Positions 52,159 to 61,173 are shown, numbered from the stretch's first letter. The stretch is 64,000 bases of DNA from JAUHWL01 sp964416385 (GCA_964416385.1 CAYQDW010000006.1:1-64000), one strand, 5' to 3'. Program-made: numbers and translations. The notes: generated by a model not told the origin, from the letters alone.

Positions 52159-52845
52159 ATGCGCGAATTCGATAAATCTTATTTTGACGTTGCTCTGAGC
52201 ACCAGCGTTGTTGTTTTTGGTTTTGATGGAGAACGGTTACTTACTTTGCTCGGTACCAAACCTCATGAACCCTTTAAAGGTGTGCCCATACTGCCTACGT
52301 CATGGATATTACCAGATGAAGACGTAGAAGATGTGGGGCGTTTGGTACTAACACAGTCTTTAGGCGAACGTGAATTCTACATTGAACAACTAACGGCATT
52401 TGCCAAATTATATCGCAAACCAGAGGGGCGTGTTGTAAACATTGCGCAATACTGCTTGGTACAGCATGATTACCTTAAAAATACGCCAGAAAATGGCTTT
52501 TACTGGGTGCCCGCAGATGAAGTTCCAGCATTGGTATATGACCATGACGAGATTTATGCCTATGCCAGAGAACGCTTAAAGCGCAGGGTTAAGCGTAGGC
52601 CAATCGGCTTTAGACTTTTACCCAAAGAATTTACATTTAGTCAAATACATACGTTATACGAGCAGGCCTTAGGTAAGTCTCTAGACAAGCGGAACTTCAG
52701 AAAAAAGTTCATTAAAAGCGAATTGCTAGTTACCTTAGATAAAACGGTTAAAGTAGAAGGCAGTAAAAAACCTGCGGCACTATATTGTTTTAATACCAAG
52801 CGCTATGAGAAGATGTCTTTAAAGGGTTATGACTTTTTATTTTGA
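52159..52845 (+). CDS. NrtR-like regulator with degenerate Nudix domain
   Basis: A 228-aa protein: a Nudix-fold N-terminal domain (about 1-145) and a C-terminal winged-helix DNA-binding domain (FRLLPKEFTFSQIHTLYEQALGKSLDKRNFRKKFIKS). This domain order is that of the NrtR family, whose Nudix domain senses ADP-ribose-type ligands in NAD or sugar metabolism. The Nudix box region reads ILPDEDVEDVGRLVLTQS (about 50-67) and lacks the G-x5-E-x7-RE-x2-EE-x-G pattern, so hydrolysis is unlikely. The target genes are not obvious here. Its last 19 bp overlap the convergent spoIID gene. Confidence 0.8.
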   Translation: MREFDKSYFDVALSTSVVVFGFDGERLLTLLGTKPHEPFKGVPILPTSWILPDEDVEDVGRLVLTQSLGEREFYIEQLTAFAKLYRKPEGRVVNIAQYCLVQHDYLKNTPENGFYWVPADEVPALVYDHDEIYAYARERLKRRVKRRPIGFRLLPKEFTFSQIHTLYEQALGKSLDKRNFRKKFIKSELLVTLDKTVKVEGSKKPAALYCFNTKRYEKMSLKGYDFLF

Positions 52846-54011
52846 GGTAAAACGTCATTAACAACCCCAAACTGAATTTGAGAAAAATAGTGGTTTAATA
52901 TTTCCTTATAGGTATAACCCAATTCGGCCATGCGCATGGCACCCTCTTGACTAAGGCCCACACCATGTCCGAAACCATAGCCTTTTAATAAAAGAACATT
53001 TCCTTGATCATAAACAGAAAAGTAGGTTGAGCGCAAGCGGAAATGCTCTCTTACCCATCTGAGTTTTAACTGTTTGCCGCCATACGTAAAATAGGCCATG
53101 CGGGTGGGCTGTTTAAAAGAACAAACCGCTTTTACAAAAGCTGTATCATTGGCTGAGATGTTCATTTCCTTAGCAAAGTAGGCCACAAATACCGATTTGT
53201 TTATTTCCTTTTGCCATTGTGCCTTATCCATTTTTAAACTGAATGTATCAGGGGTAGCACGCAAATAATCAATCTTTCCAGACCAAACGTCTTCTGAATT
53301 TACCGTTTCACCGCCGCTGTTAGCATGAAATGCACCAAAAACAACTTCTCCGTTATTATCAAGTAAAATAGTGTCTTTGGTCTGGTTTACGGCCTTTTGT
53401 ATAAGCACACTATTTTGTAGGTAAGCTTTGCTGTAATAGGCCTGTGAGGTAACATCATCTTTTACATTATAACCTTCTTGCTTGTGTTTATCCATATTCC
53501 GTAAAACCCAAGTACGTGCCAAAACAGCTTGTGCTTTAAAATATTCATACGCGCTTACATGGCCTCCCTCACTCTCTACAACACCAGCAACATATTCTTC
53601 TAGCGGTACGCGATTAACAACAAGCAGGCTATTAGAAACAGATTTAAACAGCAAATCGCCAGAATAAATGCGTTCTGGTCCGCTGCCCTTAATTAAAAAG
53701 GTACCATCATTTTGCGATTTTATGAGGGCAAGCGCAGAAAAATCGCCATAATCATCTACCCCATAGGTAGCTTTAACCCGGCTCTGCACTACGCTAATGT
53801 GTAAAGTACCACGCGATTTGTCTGGCACAATATCCGCTACAGTATCAATAATAGTGGCGTTTTGGTTTAAGGCCACGAGATAATAAGTACAATGTTGAAC
53901 AGAAACCCAGCTTGATGTAAGCTCCTTATTTGAAAAAATACGTACATCCAAAGTAACGCCACTAACTGCTGTTACAATGCTTATGCACACAGTTAAAACC
54001 AACCACCTCAT
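52827..54011 (-). CDS. Exported SpoIID/LytB-domain protein
   Basis: A 394-aa protein with a signal peptide (MRWLVLTVCISIVTAVSGVTL). It has the SpoIID amidase-enhancer domain with PLEEYVAGVVESEGGHVSAYEYFKAQAVLARTW, AFHANSGGETVNSEDVWSGK, and the strongly conserved GYGFGHGVGLSQEGAMRMAELG near the end. Family members cut or promote cleavage of glycan strands (SpoIID is a lytic transglycosylase). This organism is not expected to sporulate, so a wall-remodelling role is likely. It begins inside the stop of lpxB (ATGA). Confidence 0.85.
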   Translation of the reverse strand: MRWLVLTVCISIVTAVSGVTLDVRIFSNKELTSSWVSVQHCTYYLVALNQNATIIDTVADIVPDKSRGTLHISVVQSRVKATYGVDDYGDFSALALIKSQNDGTFLIKGSGPERIYSGDLLFKSVSNSLLVVNRVPLEEYVAGVVESEGGHVSAYEYFKAQAVLARTWVLRNMDKHKQEGYNVKDDVTSQAYYSKAYLQNSVLIQKAVNQTKDTILLDNNGEVVFGAFHANSGGETVNSEDVWSGKIDYLRATPDTFSLKMDKAQWQKEINKSVFVAYFAKEMNISANDTAFVKAVCSFKQPTRMAYFTYGGKQLKLRWVREHFRLRSTYFSVYDQGNVLLLKGYGFGHGVGLSQEGAMRMAELGYTYKEILNHYFSQIQFGVVNDVLPQNKKS

Positions 54012-55105
54012 GAGGCCTCTTCTATAATAATTTGAGCAGCATTTGCAGAAGCCCCAATACCACCCAAACGTTCTTTTAAACTAATATAGCCCTGTTTAAT
54101 TTCGGCATACCGCTTTGTTTCTAAGATCAACTTTAATTCTTGCGTTACATTTTTCACCGTAAAATCATGTTGAATTAACTCTTTCACGAGCATGGTATCC
54201 ATCACCAAATTAACCAAAGAAATGTAAGCCACTTTAACAAGCCTTTTTGCTATGTGGTAACTCAGCGTGCTCCCTTTGTAACAAACCACTTCTGGCACAT
54301 TAAACAAGGCCGTTTCTAACGTAGCCGTACCGCTAGTAACTAGAGCCGCGTGTGCTTGCTGTAACAGATTATACGTTTCATCAAGAACTAAAAAAACATT
54401 TTTACCGCGCTTAAAAGCATCATAAAATGCGGCCTTGCGCGAAGGTGCGCCTGCAATAACAAAGGTATATTCAGGGAAGTTTTCAGCCACTTGTAGCATA
54501 ACCGGTAACATGGTTTTTATTTCCTGCGTTCGGCTTCCTGGCAGCAGTGCAACAATCGGCTTGTCTTTAGGTAATTCAGGCAGTAAAACTTTAGGCTTTC
54601 GCTGTGCCACAGCATCAAGCAATGGGTGCCCAACAAAGTCAACGTCCCAGCCAAACTTTTTATAAAATGACACCTCAAAGGGCAGGATGCACAACATACG
54701 ATCTACATCTCGCCTAAGTGCATGTACCCGATTTTGTTTCCAAGCCCATATTTGTGGAGATATATAGTAGACCACCTTAAGCCCTTGCTGTTTGGCCCAT
54801 TTAGCGATACGCATATTAAAGCCGGGGTAATCTATCAACACCAGAACATCTGGCTTGTATTGTGCGATGTCTTGTTTGCAAAATTTAATATTTCTCAGGA
54901 TGGTTTTGATATTCATCACCACCTCAACAAAACCCATAAACGCCAAATCGCGATAATGCTTTACTAAAGTAGCGCCTGTTTGGGCCATCAAATCTCCACC
55001 CCAGCAACGCACGTTAGCATGAGCATCACCAACAAAAAGTTCTTTAATAAGGTTGGCCCCGTGCAAATCACCACTCGCCTCACCGGCAATTATGTAGTAT
55101 TTCAT
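54008..55105 (-). CDS. lpxB: Lipid-A-disaccharide synthase
   Basis: LpxB joins UDP-2,3-diacylglucosamine and 2,3-diacylglucosamine-1-phosphate in lipid A synthesis, on the cytoplasmic face of the inner membrane. The 365-aa GT19 enzyme begins KYYIIAGEASGDLHGANLI and has FMGFVEVVMNI, YISPQIWAWKQNR, FVGHPLLDAV, IVALLPGSRTQEI and LVTSGTATLETAL. The downstream spoIID gene overlaps by 4 nt. The -7 box TAGTTTTG sits 7 nt upstream. Confidence 0.96.
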   Translation of the reverse strand: MKYYIIAGEASGDLHGANLIKELFVGDAHANVRCWGGDLMAQTGATLVKHYRDLAFMGFVEVVMNIKTILRNIKFCKQDIAQYKPDVLVLIDYPGFNMRIAKWAKQQGLKVVYYISPQIWAWKQNRVHALRRDVDRMLCILPFEVSFYKKFGWDVDFVGHPLLDAVAQRKPKVLLPELPKDKPIVALLPGSRTQEIKTMLPVMLQVAENFPEYTFVIAGAPSRKAAFYDAFKRGKNVFLVLDETYNLLQQAHAALVTSGTATLETALFNVPEVVCYKGSTLSYHIAKRLVKVAYISLVNLVMDTMLVKELIQHDFTVKNVTQELKLILETKRYAEIKQGYISLKERLGGIGASANAAQIIIEEAS

Positions 55106-55112
55106 AAGGTGG

Positions 55113-55120
55113 CAAAACTA
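55113..55120 (-). promoter_or_regulatory. -7 promoter box 7 nt before lpxB
   Basis: Minus-strand TAGTTTTG matches TAnnTTTG, 7 nt before the ATG at 55105. A TTG is 23 nt further upstream, at the edge of the usual spacing. Suggests a leaderless or near-leaderless lpxB-spoIID transcript. Confidence 0.4.
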
Positions 55121-55146
55121 CCTGATATGCCCAAATAAAGTGGCAA

Positions 55147-55440
55147 CTATCTAATAAATTGCATCAAGAGTAAAGGCACGAGGTAAACGGCACAAGCCCA
55201 TAATACGCCTTTGGCAATAGATTCTTTGTTAAAACGCAGAGCAATAAAGAAAACGATAGCGTTTAGCATAACACCAAATGTTGCCAAACGCACCAAAATT
55301 AACTGCCATGCAGGATCATACCACTCAGTTACGGTAAGCAGTATGGGGTAAATCTGTAAGAATACGGCAATACCGAATAGTGGTGTTAGAAGGCCAAAAA
55401 TGAATCCAAAAAACCACTCAAGCTTTTTACTTAATCTCAA
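55147..55440 (-). CDS. Small membrane protein of unknown function
   Basis: A 97-aa protein with three predicted membrane helices (LEWFFGFIFGLLTPLFGIAVFL, LILVRLATFGVMLNAIVFF, GVLWACAVYLVPLLLMQFI) and a basic N-terminus (MRLSKKL). It overlaps the end of surE by 14 nt on the same strand, implying translational coupling, and precedes lpxB by 42 nt. A conserved uncharacterised protein in this neighbourhood is plausible, but no role can be given. Confidence 0.7.
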   Translation of the reverse strand: MRLSKKLEWFFGFIFGLLTPLFGIAVFLQIYPILLTVTEWYDPAWQLILVRLATFGVMLNAIVFFIALRFNKESIAKGVLWACAVYLVPLLLMQFIR

Positions 55441-56209
55441 AGTTTAACGCGTTTAATTGTTGAATTGCGTGATGCGCTGTAAAGTCTATAGTAACGGGCA
55501 CAATGGATATAAAATTGTTGTTGAGCGCCCACTCATCGGTATCTTGACCATGATCATAGTTTACAAACTTGCCTGTTAACCAATAATAGCTACGACCCCT
55601 AGGGTCTGTTCTTGCATCAAATTCTTCCTCCCAATTGGCGTGAGCCTGTCTACAGATTTTAACCCCTTCGTAGGGTACACCGTTAAATTTGGGAATATTA
55701 ACATTCAAACAACAGCCTTTCGGAAGGCCATTGGTAAGCACCTCCGATATAATTTGCGTTAAAAAGGGTAAAGCCGGTTCAAAGTCGGCCTCCCAGCTGT
55801 AATCACATAAACTAAACCCAATACTGGGAATTTGCTCAAGAGCACCCTCTACTGCGGCGCTCATTGTACCCGAATATATTACGTTGATTGATGAATTACT
55901 ACCGTGATTGATACCGCTTACGATTAAGTCTGGGCGCCTATCCAAAATGACATTCACTGCCAGTTTGACACAATCAACCGGAGTACCTGAAACGCTATAT
56001 TCTTTTTGTGGACCGTCATCCAGTTTTACACCATCTGCACGCAGGGTACTGTTTAAGGTGATGGCGTGCCCCATACCACTCTGTGGGCCATCTGGAGCAA
56101 CAACAACCACATCACCAAAAGGCAGCACAGTGCGTATTAGGTTACGGATACCTGGCGCGGTAATGCCATCATCATTCACAACAAGTATTAGCGGGGTTTG
56201 CTTAGGCAT
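55427..56209 (-). CDS. surE: 5'/3'-nucleotidase SurE
   Basis: SurE dephosphorylates nucleoside 5'- or 3'-monophosphates with a divalent metal. The 260-aa protein has the metal-binding NDDGI (D12, D13) at LVVNDDGITAPGI, VVAPDGPQSGMGHAIT with the serine ligand, SVSGTPVDCVKLAV, and the asparagine in VSGINHGSNSS. The C-terminus includes WALNNNFISIVPVTID. A -7 box TAGATTTG is 20 nt upstream. The small membrane-protein gene follows with a 14-nt overlap. Confidence 0.96.
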   Translation of the reverse strand: MPKQTPLILVVNDDGITAPGIRNLIRTVLPFGDVVVVAPDGPQSGMGHAITLNSTLRADGVKLDDGPQKEYSVSGTPVDCVKLAVNVILDRRPDLIVSGINHGSNSSINVIYSGTMSAAVEGALEQIPSIGFSLCDYSWEADFEPALPFLTQIISEVLTNGLPKGCCLNVNIPKFNGVPYEGVKICRQAHANWEEEFDARTDPRGRSYYWLTGKFVNYDHGQDTDEWALNNNFISIVPVTIDFTAHHAIQQLNALNFEIK

Positions 56210-56229
56210 AATTTTCTTTTATTGGTGGA

Positions 56230-56237
56230 CAAATCTA
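56230..56237 (-). promoter_or_regulatory. -7 promoter box for surE
   Basis: Minus-strand TAGATTTG matches TAnnTTTG, 20 nt before the ATG at 56209. No -33 TTG at the expected spacing. Confidence 0.35.
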
Positions 56238-56308
56238 TCTCTTTATGGTTAACCTACCGGGCATGATTCTTGCTAACTTCGCGGTTATTAAAAACAATAT
56301 CATTTACT

Positions 56309-57043
56309 ATGAACACAAATTGGAATGACAACAATGTGATTGATGTAACGCATCAGCAAACGAATGTGCTCTCTAAGTCATTTGTTTCTACCGTTATGAC
56401 CTATATGGCACACGCGCTCTTAATCTCAGGTTTAGTAGCTTATATGTTTGGCAGCAGCGAGGCATTTTTTAGCTTGCTCTTTAACTTTGAAACAGGCTCT
56501 AGAACAATTCTAGGTTGGATTGTTCTTTTAGCTCCACTAGGTCTTGTATTTGCCATTGGTGCAGGTATACAGCGCATGTCGTTAACCACACTTTTCATCG
56601 TTTTTGCTGCTTTTGCAGTATTTATGGGCATGAGCTTGAGCTCGATATTTGTAGTGTATAGCTTAAACAGTATTGTCTTAACATTTGGTGTTACAGCTGG
56701 TACGTTCGGCGCAATGGCACTTATCGGGTATTTTACCAAAACAGACCTCACTAAATTAGGCTCTTTCTTGTATATGGCGCTTATCGGTTTGGTTATCGCT
56801 ATGGTGGTTAACTGGTTTATGAATAGTTCTACGCTTGATTATGTAATTAGCGCAATTGGCGTACTTGTATTCACCGGCCTTACGGCTTACGACATGCAAA
56901 AAATAAAGCAAATTGGCTTATCAGCAGACCATGAAAGTGATAGCGGTAGAAGATTAGCCATTTTGGGTGCATTGACTCTCTATTTAGATTTTATCAACCT
57001 GTTTTTATTCTTGCTGCGCTTTTTTGGTGGCAATAGAGATTAA
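56309..57043 (+). CDS. Bax inhibitor-1/YccA-family membrane protein
   Basis: A 244-aa protein with seven predicted membrane helices (from TVMTYMAHALLISGLVAYMFG to LGALTLYLDFINLFLFLLRFFG). The BI-1/YccA family ends in the conserved LxLYLDFINLF; acidic residues in the last helices are a proton or calcium-linked signature. Bacterial members are thought to be leak channels or inhibitors of FtsH-type proteolysis (YccA). The ATG at 56309 is preferred over a TTG at 56270 because the family N-terminus begins near here. It has its own terminator. Confidence 0.9.
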   Translation: MNTNWNDNNVIDVTHQQTNVLSKSFVSTVMTYMAHALLISGLVAYMFGSSEAFFSLLFNFETGSRTILGWIVLLAPLGLVFAIGAGIQRMSLTTLFIVFAAFAVFMGMSLSSIFVVYSLNSIVLTFGVTAGTFGAMALIGYFTKTDLTKLGSFLYMALIGLVIAMVVNWFMNSSTLDYVISAIGVLVFTGLTAYDMQKIKQIGLSADHESDSGRRLAILGALTLYLDFINLFLFLLRFFGGNRD

Positions 57044-57069
57044 TAATAAAACATCTTTCTAATAATTAC

Positions 57070-57100
57070 AAAGGCTCGCCCACAGGGTGAGCCTTTTGCT
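57070..57100 (+). terminator. Terminator of the BI-1 gene
   Basis: Stem AAGGCTCGCCC (57071-57081) with GGGTGAGCCTT (57085-57095), one G-T pair, ACA loop, followed by TTGCTTTTG. It is 26 nt past the stop. Confidence 0.88.
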
Positions 57101-57131
57101 TTTGTTCTTTTTGAAAGTTACCGTACGTTTG
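57101..57131 (+). promoter_or_regulatory. Promoter of recR
   Basis: TTTG (57101-57104), 19-nt spacer, TACGTTTG (57124-57131): a full match to the Bacteroidota promoter, located directly after the BI-1 terminator and 22 nt before the recR ATG. Confidence 0.6.
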
Positions 57132-57153
57132 AGCCATTAAGGATTAAGGGAGC

Positions 57154-57771
57154 ATGAATTATTCATCTAAATATGTAGAACAGGCCGTTCATGAAATTAG
57201 CAAACTTCCGGGTATTGGCCAGAAGACAGCTTTACGGCTAACGCTACATCTACTAAAGAAAAATGAAGACGATGTGCTCGCTCTAGCAGAGGCAATTGTA
57301 AAATTGCGTACCAAAACCGGCTATTGTATGCGCTGCCACACGATTAGTGATACAGAAATTTGTGGGATCTGCGCAAATGAAAGACGGGATCATGGTCTGA
57401 TTTGTGTTGTTGAAGATATTCGCGATGTGGTAGCGATAGAAAATACAGGAAATTTTTCTGGTGTTTACCACGTGCTTGGCGGATTGATTAGCCCCATTGA
57501 AGGTATTGGCCCAAGTGATTTAAATATTGCCAGTTTACTAAAGCGTGTAAGTGAAGACAGTGTGGATGAAGTAATATTAGCTCTTAATACTACTATGGAA
57601 GGGGATACCACTAATTTTTATCTGTTCCGGAAATTAAAAGAATACCCCCTAAAAATATCTACCATTGCGCGCGGCATTGCTGTTGGCGATGAATTAGAAT
57701 TCACAGATGAGGTAACGCTTGGGCGCAGCATAATGCAGCGTATACCTTACGAACAAAGTTTGCCGAAATAA
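57154..57771 (+). CDS. recR: Recombination protein RecR
   Basis: RecR, with RecF and RecO, loads RecA at gaps. The 205-aa protein has the helix-hairpin-helix region KLPGIGQKTALRLTLHLL, the zinc finger C58, C61, C70, C73 (YCMRCHTISDTEICGIC), and the Toprim domain from about 81 (ICVVEDIRDVVAIE, YHVLGGLISPIEGIGP), ending RGIAVGDELEFTDEVTLGRS. The 5-nt gap to the next gene suggests a shared transcript with the membrane glycosyltransferases. Confidence 0.96.
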   Translation: MNYSSKYVEQAVHEISKLPGIGQKTALRLTLHLLKKNEDDVLALAEAIVKLRTKTGYCMRCHTISDTEICGICANERRDHGLICVVEDIRDVVAIENTGNFSGVYHVLGGLISPIEGIGPSDLNIASLLKRVSEDSVDEVILALNTTMEGDTTNFYLFRKLKEYPLKISTIARGIAVGDELEFTDEVTLGRSIMQRIPYEQSLPK

Positions 57772-57776
57772 TCTGT

Positions 57777-59168
57777 ATGAACCACACGCAAAAACAACTT
57801 TCACTTTTTGTTGGTGCGCTGTTGGTGCGACTGCCTTTTTTGCAAGCTGGCTATGGTGTAGAGGAGGATAGCTGGGGCCATGTACTGCATGCTGCCCTTT
57901 TACATGAAACAGGCGTTTATGAGGTTAGCCGCTTACCGGGGCATCCCCTTTATGAGGGCTTGTTATTTGTTTTATGGAACGTACACAGCCCATTACTTTA
58001 CAACCTATTGAGTGCCATTGCAGCCGCTTTTGCAGTTGTTATTTTTTATCGCATTGCCCGTTTACATCTGGTAACATATCCTTTGTGGTGGAGTATCGTA
58101 TTTGGCTTTGTACCTACCCTATTCATTAGCAGCACGTATACTATAGATTACTGCATTGCACTTTTGTTTAGCTTGTTAAGCTATGAATCTGCATTAAAGA
58201 ATAAGCCAGAAGCCAGTGGTGTTTGGTTGGCTATTGCCGCAGGATTTAGAATTACTGCACTAGGCATGCTACTCCCTTTGGGCTATTTGATTTTGAAAGA
58301 TGTAGTTGCGCATCAAAGTTTTGCGCTGCGTGTACGCAGTGCGTTTAAGGTGTTCATTATTAGCACAAGTCTTGCCTTTGTTTTCTACCTCCCGCCATTT
58401 TTTCAATACGGTATTCATTTCTTCGATTTTCACAAGCCCCCTTACCCTATATGGCCTGAGATTATCTACAAAATGACTATTGGTGTATGGGGCCTTTTGG
58501 GCACTTTAAGCCTGGCATTTACCGCTGTTTTTCTTTGGCTGAAAAGGAAAACACTTAAGAATGATGTATTAAATGGCGTACTGATATTGGTAGTTTGCAC
58601 GTATGGCATCGCATATTTTCGGATGCCTGAAAAAGCGGCATTCTGGATACCTGTAGTCCCTTTTATTATCATTTTTATTGGCCGTAATCTTCCTAAAAGG
58701 CTCGGCATTGCCGTAGGCAGTTTGCTGCTTATAAGTGGTTGGCTATTTGGTATAAATACCACCAATGCCCTTACCGGTTCCGCTAAAAGCAAATGGGCTA
58801 AAACAATGCAAATCGCTAATGAAGACATCTTTATAGACCCGATATACGGGGCGCATCTAAATGACTTTTCTAAAAGACATATTAAAGCACAAGCTTGTGC
58901 CCGCATAGAAAAACAATTAATGAATTTGAATCAACCTACGTTGGTAATCGCGGGGTGGTGGTATGCCATGCTAGAAGTTGACAAAAGAGATGGTCTGTGG
59001 GCGAATACCAATGCAGAACTCGTCTATTTTGCATCGCCAAAAGAATTAATGAATTGGAAGGCAAAAGGCTATAACTTGCGCTATTTACCTGAACAAGCAA
59101 AGATTAACGATATCAAATATCACACAGACTACACCGTTACTAACGCTACATTGCTACCGCTACCGTGA
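57777..59168 (+). CDS. Polytopic membrane protein, probable glycosyltransferase
   Basis: A 463-aa protein with about ten membrane segments. N-terminal LVRLPFLQAGYGVEEDSWGHVLHAALL places an acidic pair (EED) in the first loop, as in polyprenyl-phosphate-dependent GT-C enzymes (PMT/ArnT-like), and GHPLYEGLLFVLW follows. The C-terminal part is soluble, with LVIAGWWYAMLEVDKRDG. No exact family can be named. The next gene, a GT2 fusion, starts at a GTG overlapping this stop (GTGA), so the two probably act on the same glycan. Confidence 0.65.
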   Translation: MNHTQKQLSLFVGALLVRLPFLQAGYGVEEDSWGHVLHAALLHETGVYEVSRLPGHPLYEGLLFVLWNVHSPLLYNLLSAIAAAFAVVIFYRIARLHLVTYPLWWSIVFGFVPTLFISSTYTIDYCIALLFSLLSYESALKNKPEASGVWLAIAAGFRITALGMLLPLGYLILKDVVAHQSFALRVRSAFKVFIISTSLAFVFYLPPFFQYGIHFFDFHKPPYPIWPEIIYKMTIGVWGLLGTLSLAFTAVFLWLKRKTLKNDVLNGVLILVVCTYGIAYFRMPEKAAFWIPVVPFIIIFIGRNLPKRLGIAVGSLLLISGWLFGINTTNALTGSAKSKWAKTMQIANEDIFIDPIYGAHLNDFSKRHIKAQACARIEKQLMNLNQPTLVIAGWWYAMLEVDKRDGLWANTNAELVYFASPKELMNWKAKGYNLRYLPEQAKINDIKYHTDYTVTNATLLPLP

Positions 59169-61120
59169 AGCTTTCAATCATCATCGTTAATTATAATGTA
59201 AGGCACTTTTTAGAGCAGTGTCTTAACAGTGTTTATCAAGCAATTGACGGCATAAACGCAGAAGTATTTGTTGTAGATAATAATTCTGTTGATGGATCTG
59301 TGGCTATGGTACGCGATAAATTCCCCGCTGTAATTTGCCTTGCCAATACGGTGAATGTAGGTTTTGCAAAAGCCAACAATCTCGCCATTAAACAGGCTAA
59401 AGGCGAATATGTACTATTGCTAAATCCGGATACTGTTGTACAAGAAGATACCTTTAGTAAGTGCCTTATCTACATGGACAGCCACCTAGAAACGGGTGGT
59501 TTGGGGGTGCGCATGATAGACGGAAAAGGTAATTTCTTACCCGAAAGTAAGCGTGGCTTACCAACACCTATGGTTGCCTTTTATAAACTCAGTGGCCTTA
59601 TAAAGTTGTTTCCGAAGAGCAAACGCTTTGCACATTATTATATGGGGCACTTGTCTGAATTTGAGACCAATACAGTAGAAATATTAGCGGGTGCGTTTAT
59701 GCTCATGCGCAAAAAGGTTCTTGATGAAGTGGGCTTGTTAGATGAGCAATTCTTTATGTATGGTGAAGATATTGACCTCAGCTATCGCATTATTAAAGGT
59801 GGATATACCAATACTTATTTTGCAGACACCCAAATCATCCATTATAAAGGCGAAAGCACAAAAAAGGGTAGCCTTAATTACGTTTTCATCTTTTATCAGG
59901 CGATGGAAATTTTTGCTAAAAAGCACTTTTCAAAAGGCCAAGCACGCCTCTATGGTACCCTGATCAATATGGCCATTTGGATGCGCGCTACCCTTTCATT
60001 TAGCAGCAGGCTCTTACAGCGTATTGCTTTTCCACTAACTGATGCCGCAGTTATGATTGGCGGTATGTATTATTTAAAACTCTATTGGGAACACAACCAT
60101 CGCTTTGTACAAGGTGGGGCTTATCCTCCAGAATTTATGCAGTTTGCGGTACCGGGTTATGTTTTCATTTGGCTATTGACACTCTTTTTTAGTGGTGGAT
60201 ATGATCGACCTACCCGAAGTTTTAACCTGTGGCGAGGCTTAGCTGTAGGTACAATTATAATTTTGGCGGCCTATGGTTTACTCAGCGAAACCTATCGCTT
60301 TAGTAGAGCACTTATATTATTGGGGGCCTTTTGGGGTGCACTTGCCCTACCCCTTTGGCGTGTGATCTACCAGTTAATTTCAAAGAAACTAATCATTAAA
60401 GATGCCCGTATAGATAAGCGTAGGGTAATTATTGGCAGTAAAGAAGAATTTAATCGCATAGATCAACTACTCAACCAAAGTGGTGTGCAAGCTGGCTTTA
60501 CGGGATGGGTTTCTACAGCAGAAGAACCAACCGCTGAAGCACTAGGCAATCCCGATCAGCTTGAGGAGATGCTGCGTATTTATCGCATAGATGAGGTTAT
60601 ATTTTGCGCTAAAGACTTATCTGCACAACGTATCATGACGTTGATGCGCAGAATTCAAGCCCTGCAGGTGGAAATTAAAATTGCACCACCTGAGAGTTTA
60701 TTTGTGATTGGCAGCAACAGTATAGATACGCAAGGTGAATGGTATACCGTACAGGTTAATACCATAGCACTACCTACTAATAAAAGGATGAAACGCTTAA
60801 TTGACACATTAGCAGCATTGTTCTTTTTAATGTGCAGCCCCATTCTCATCTTTATGCAAAAGCGCCCTTTTGGTTTTTTAATGAACTGTTTGCATGTACT
60901 GGTGAACACAAAAACGTGGGTTGGCTACAATCCGTTAGGCAATCCACAGAATCTCCCTATTTTAAAACCCGCTGTGCTACATGCTAATATGTATACCAAA
61001 AGCGCCTTGTTAGATGAACAAACGCTAACGCGGATTAATTTCCTATACGCGAAAGAATATACCCCGCGCACCGACTTAGAAATTCTTAGTAGAAATATCC
61101 GCCAATTGGGCGGTGCTTAA
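59165..61120 (+). CDS. GT2 glycosyltransferase fused to sugar-phosphate-transferase-like module
   Basis: A 651-aa protein starting at GTG 59165. Residues about 1-260 are a GT2 domain (LSIIIVNYNVRHFLEQCL, VVDNNSVDGSV, LLNPDTV, MYGEDIDLSYRI). Then come about four membrane helices, a Rossmann-like domain (RRVIIGSKEEFNRIDQLL) and KRLIDTLAALFFLMCSPILIF near residue 540, resembling the membrane helix of bacterial sugar transferases (WbaP/PglC type). The rest lacks the family's catalytic patterns: only KTWVGYNP recalls the end of the core. So the second half is probably inactive or altered. The fusion is seen in Bacteroidota, as far as I recall. Confidence 0.75.
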   Translation: MKLSIIIVNYNVRHFLEQCLNSVYQAIDGINAEVFVVDNNSVDGSVAMVRDKFPAVICLANTVNVGFAKANNLAIKQAKGEYVLLLNPDTVVQEDTFSKCLIYMDSHLETGGLGVRMIDGKGNFLPESKRGLPTPMVAFYKLSGLIKLFPKSKRFAHYYMGHLSEFETNTVEILAGAFMLMRKKVLDEVGLLDEQFFMYGEDIDLSYRIIKGGYTNTYFADTQIIHYKGESTKKGSLNYVFIFYQAMEIFAKKHFSKGQARLYGTLINMAIWMRATLSFSSRLLQRIAFPLTDAAVMIGGMYYLKLYWEHNHRFVQGGAYPPEFMQFAVPGYVFIWLLTLFFSGGYDRPTRSFNLWRGLAVGTIIILAAYGLLSETYRFSRALILLGAFWGALALPLWRVIYQLISKKLIIKDARIDKRRVIIGSKEEFNRIDQLLNQSGVQAGFTGWVSTAEEPTAEALGNPDQLEEMLRIYRIDEVIFCAKDLSAQRIMTLMRRIQALQVEIKIAPPESLFVIGSNSIDTQGEWYTVQVNTIALPTNKRMKRLIDTLAALFFLMCSPILIFMQKRPFGFLMNCLHVLVNTKTWVGYNPLGNPQNLPILKPAVLHANMYTKSALLDEQTLTRINFLYAKEYTPRTDLEILSRNIRQLGGA

Positions 61121-61173
61121 AGGGGCCTTAAAATTGGTATTACACCGCAAATTATTAGACGAGATTGTTGTTT

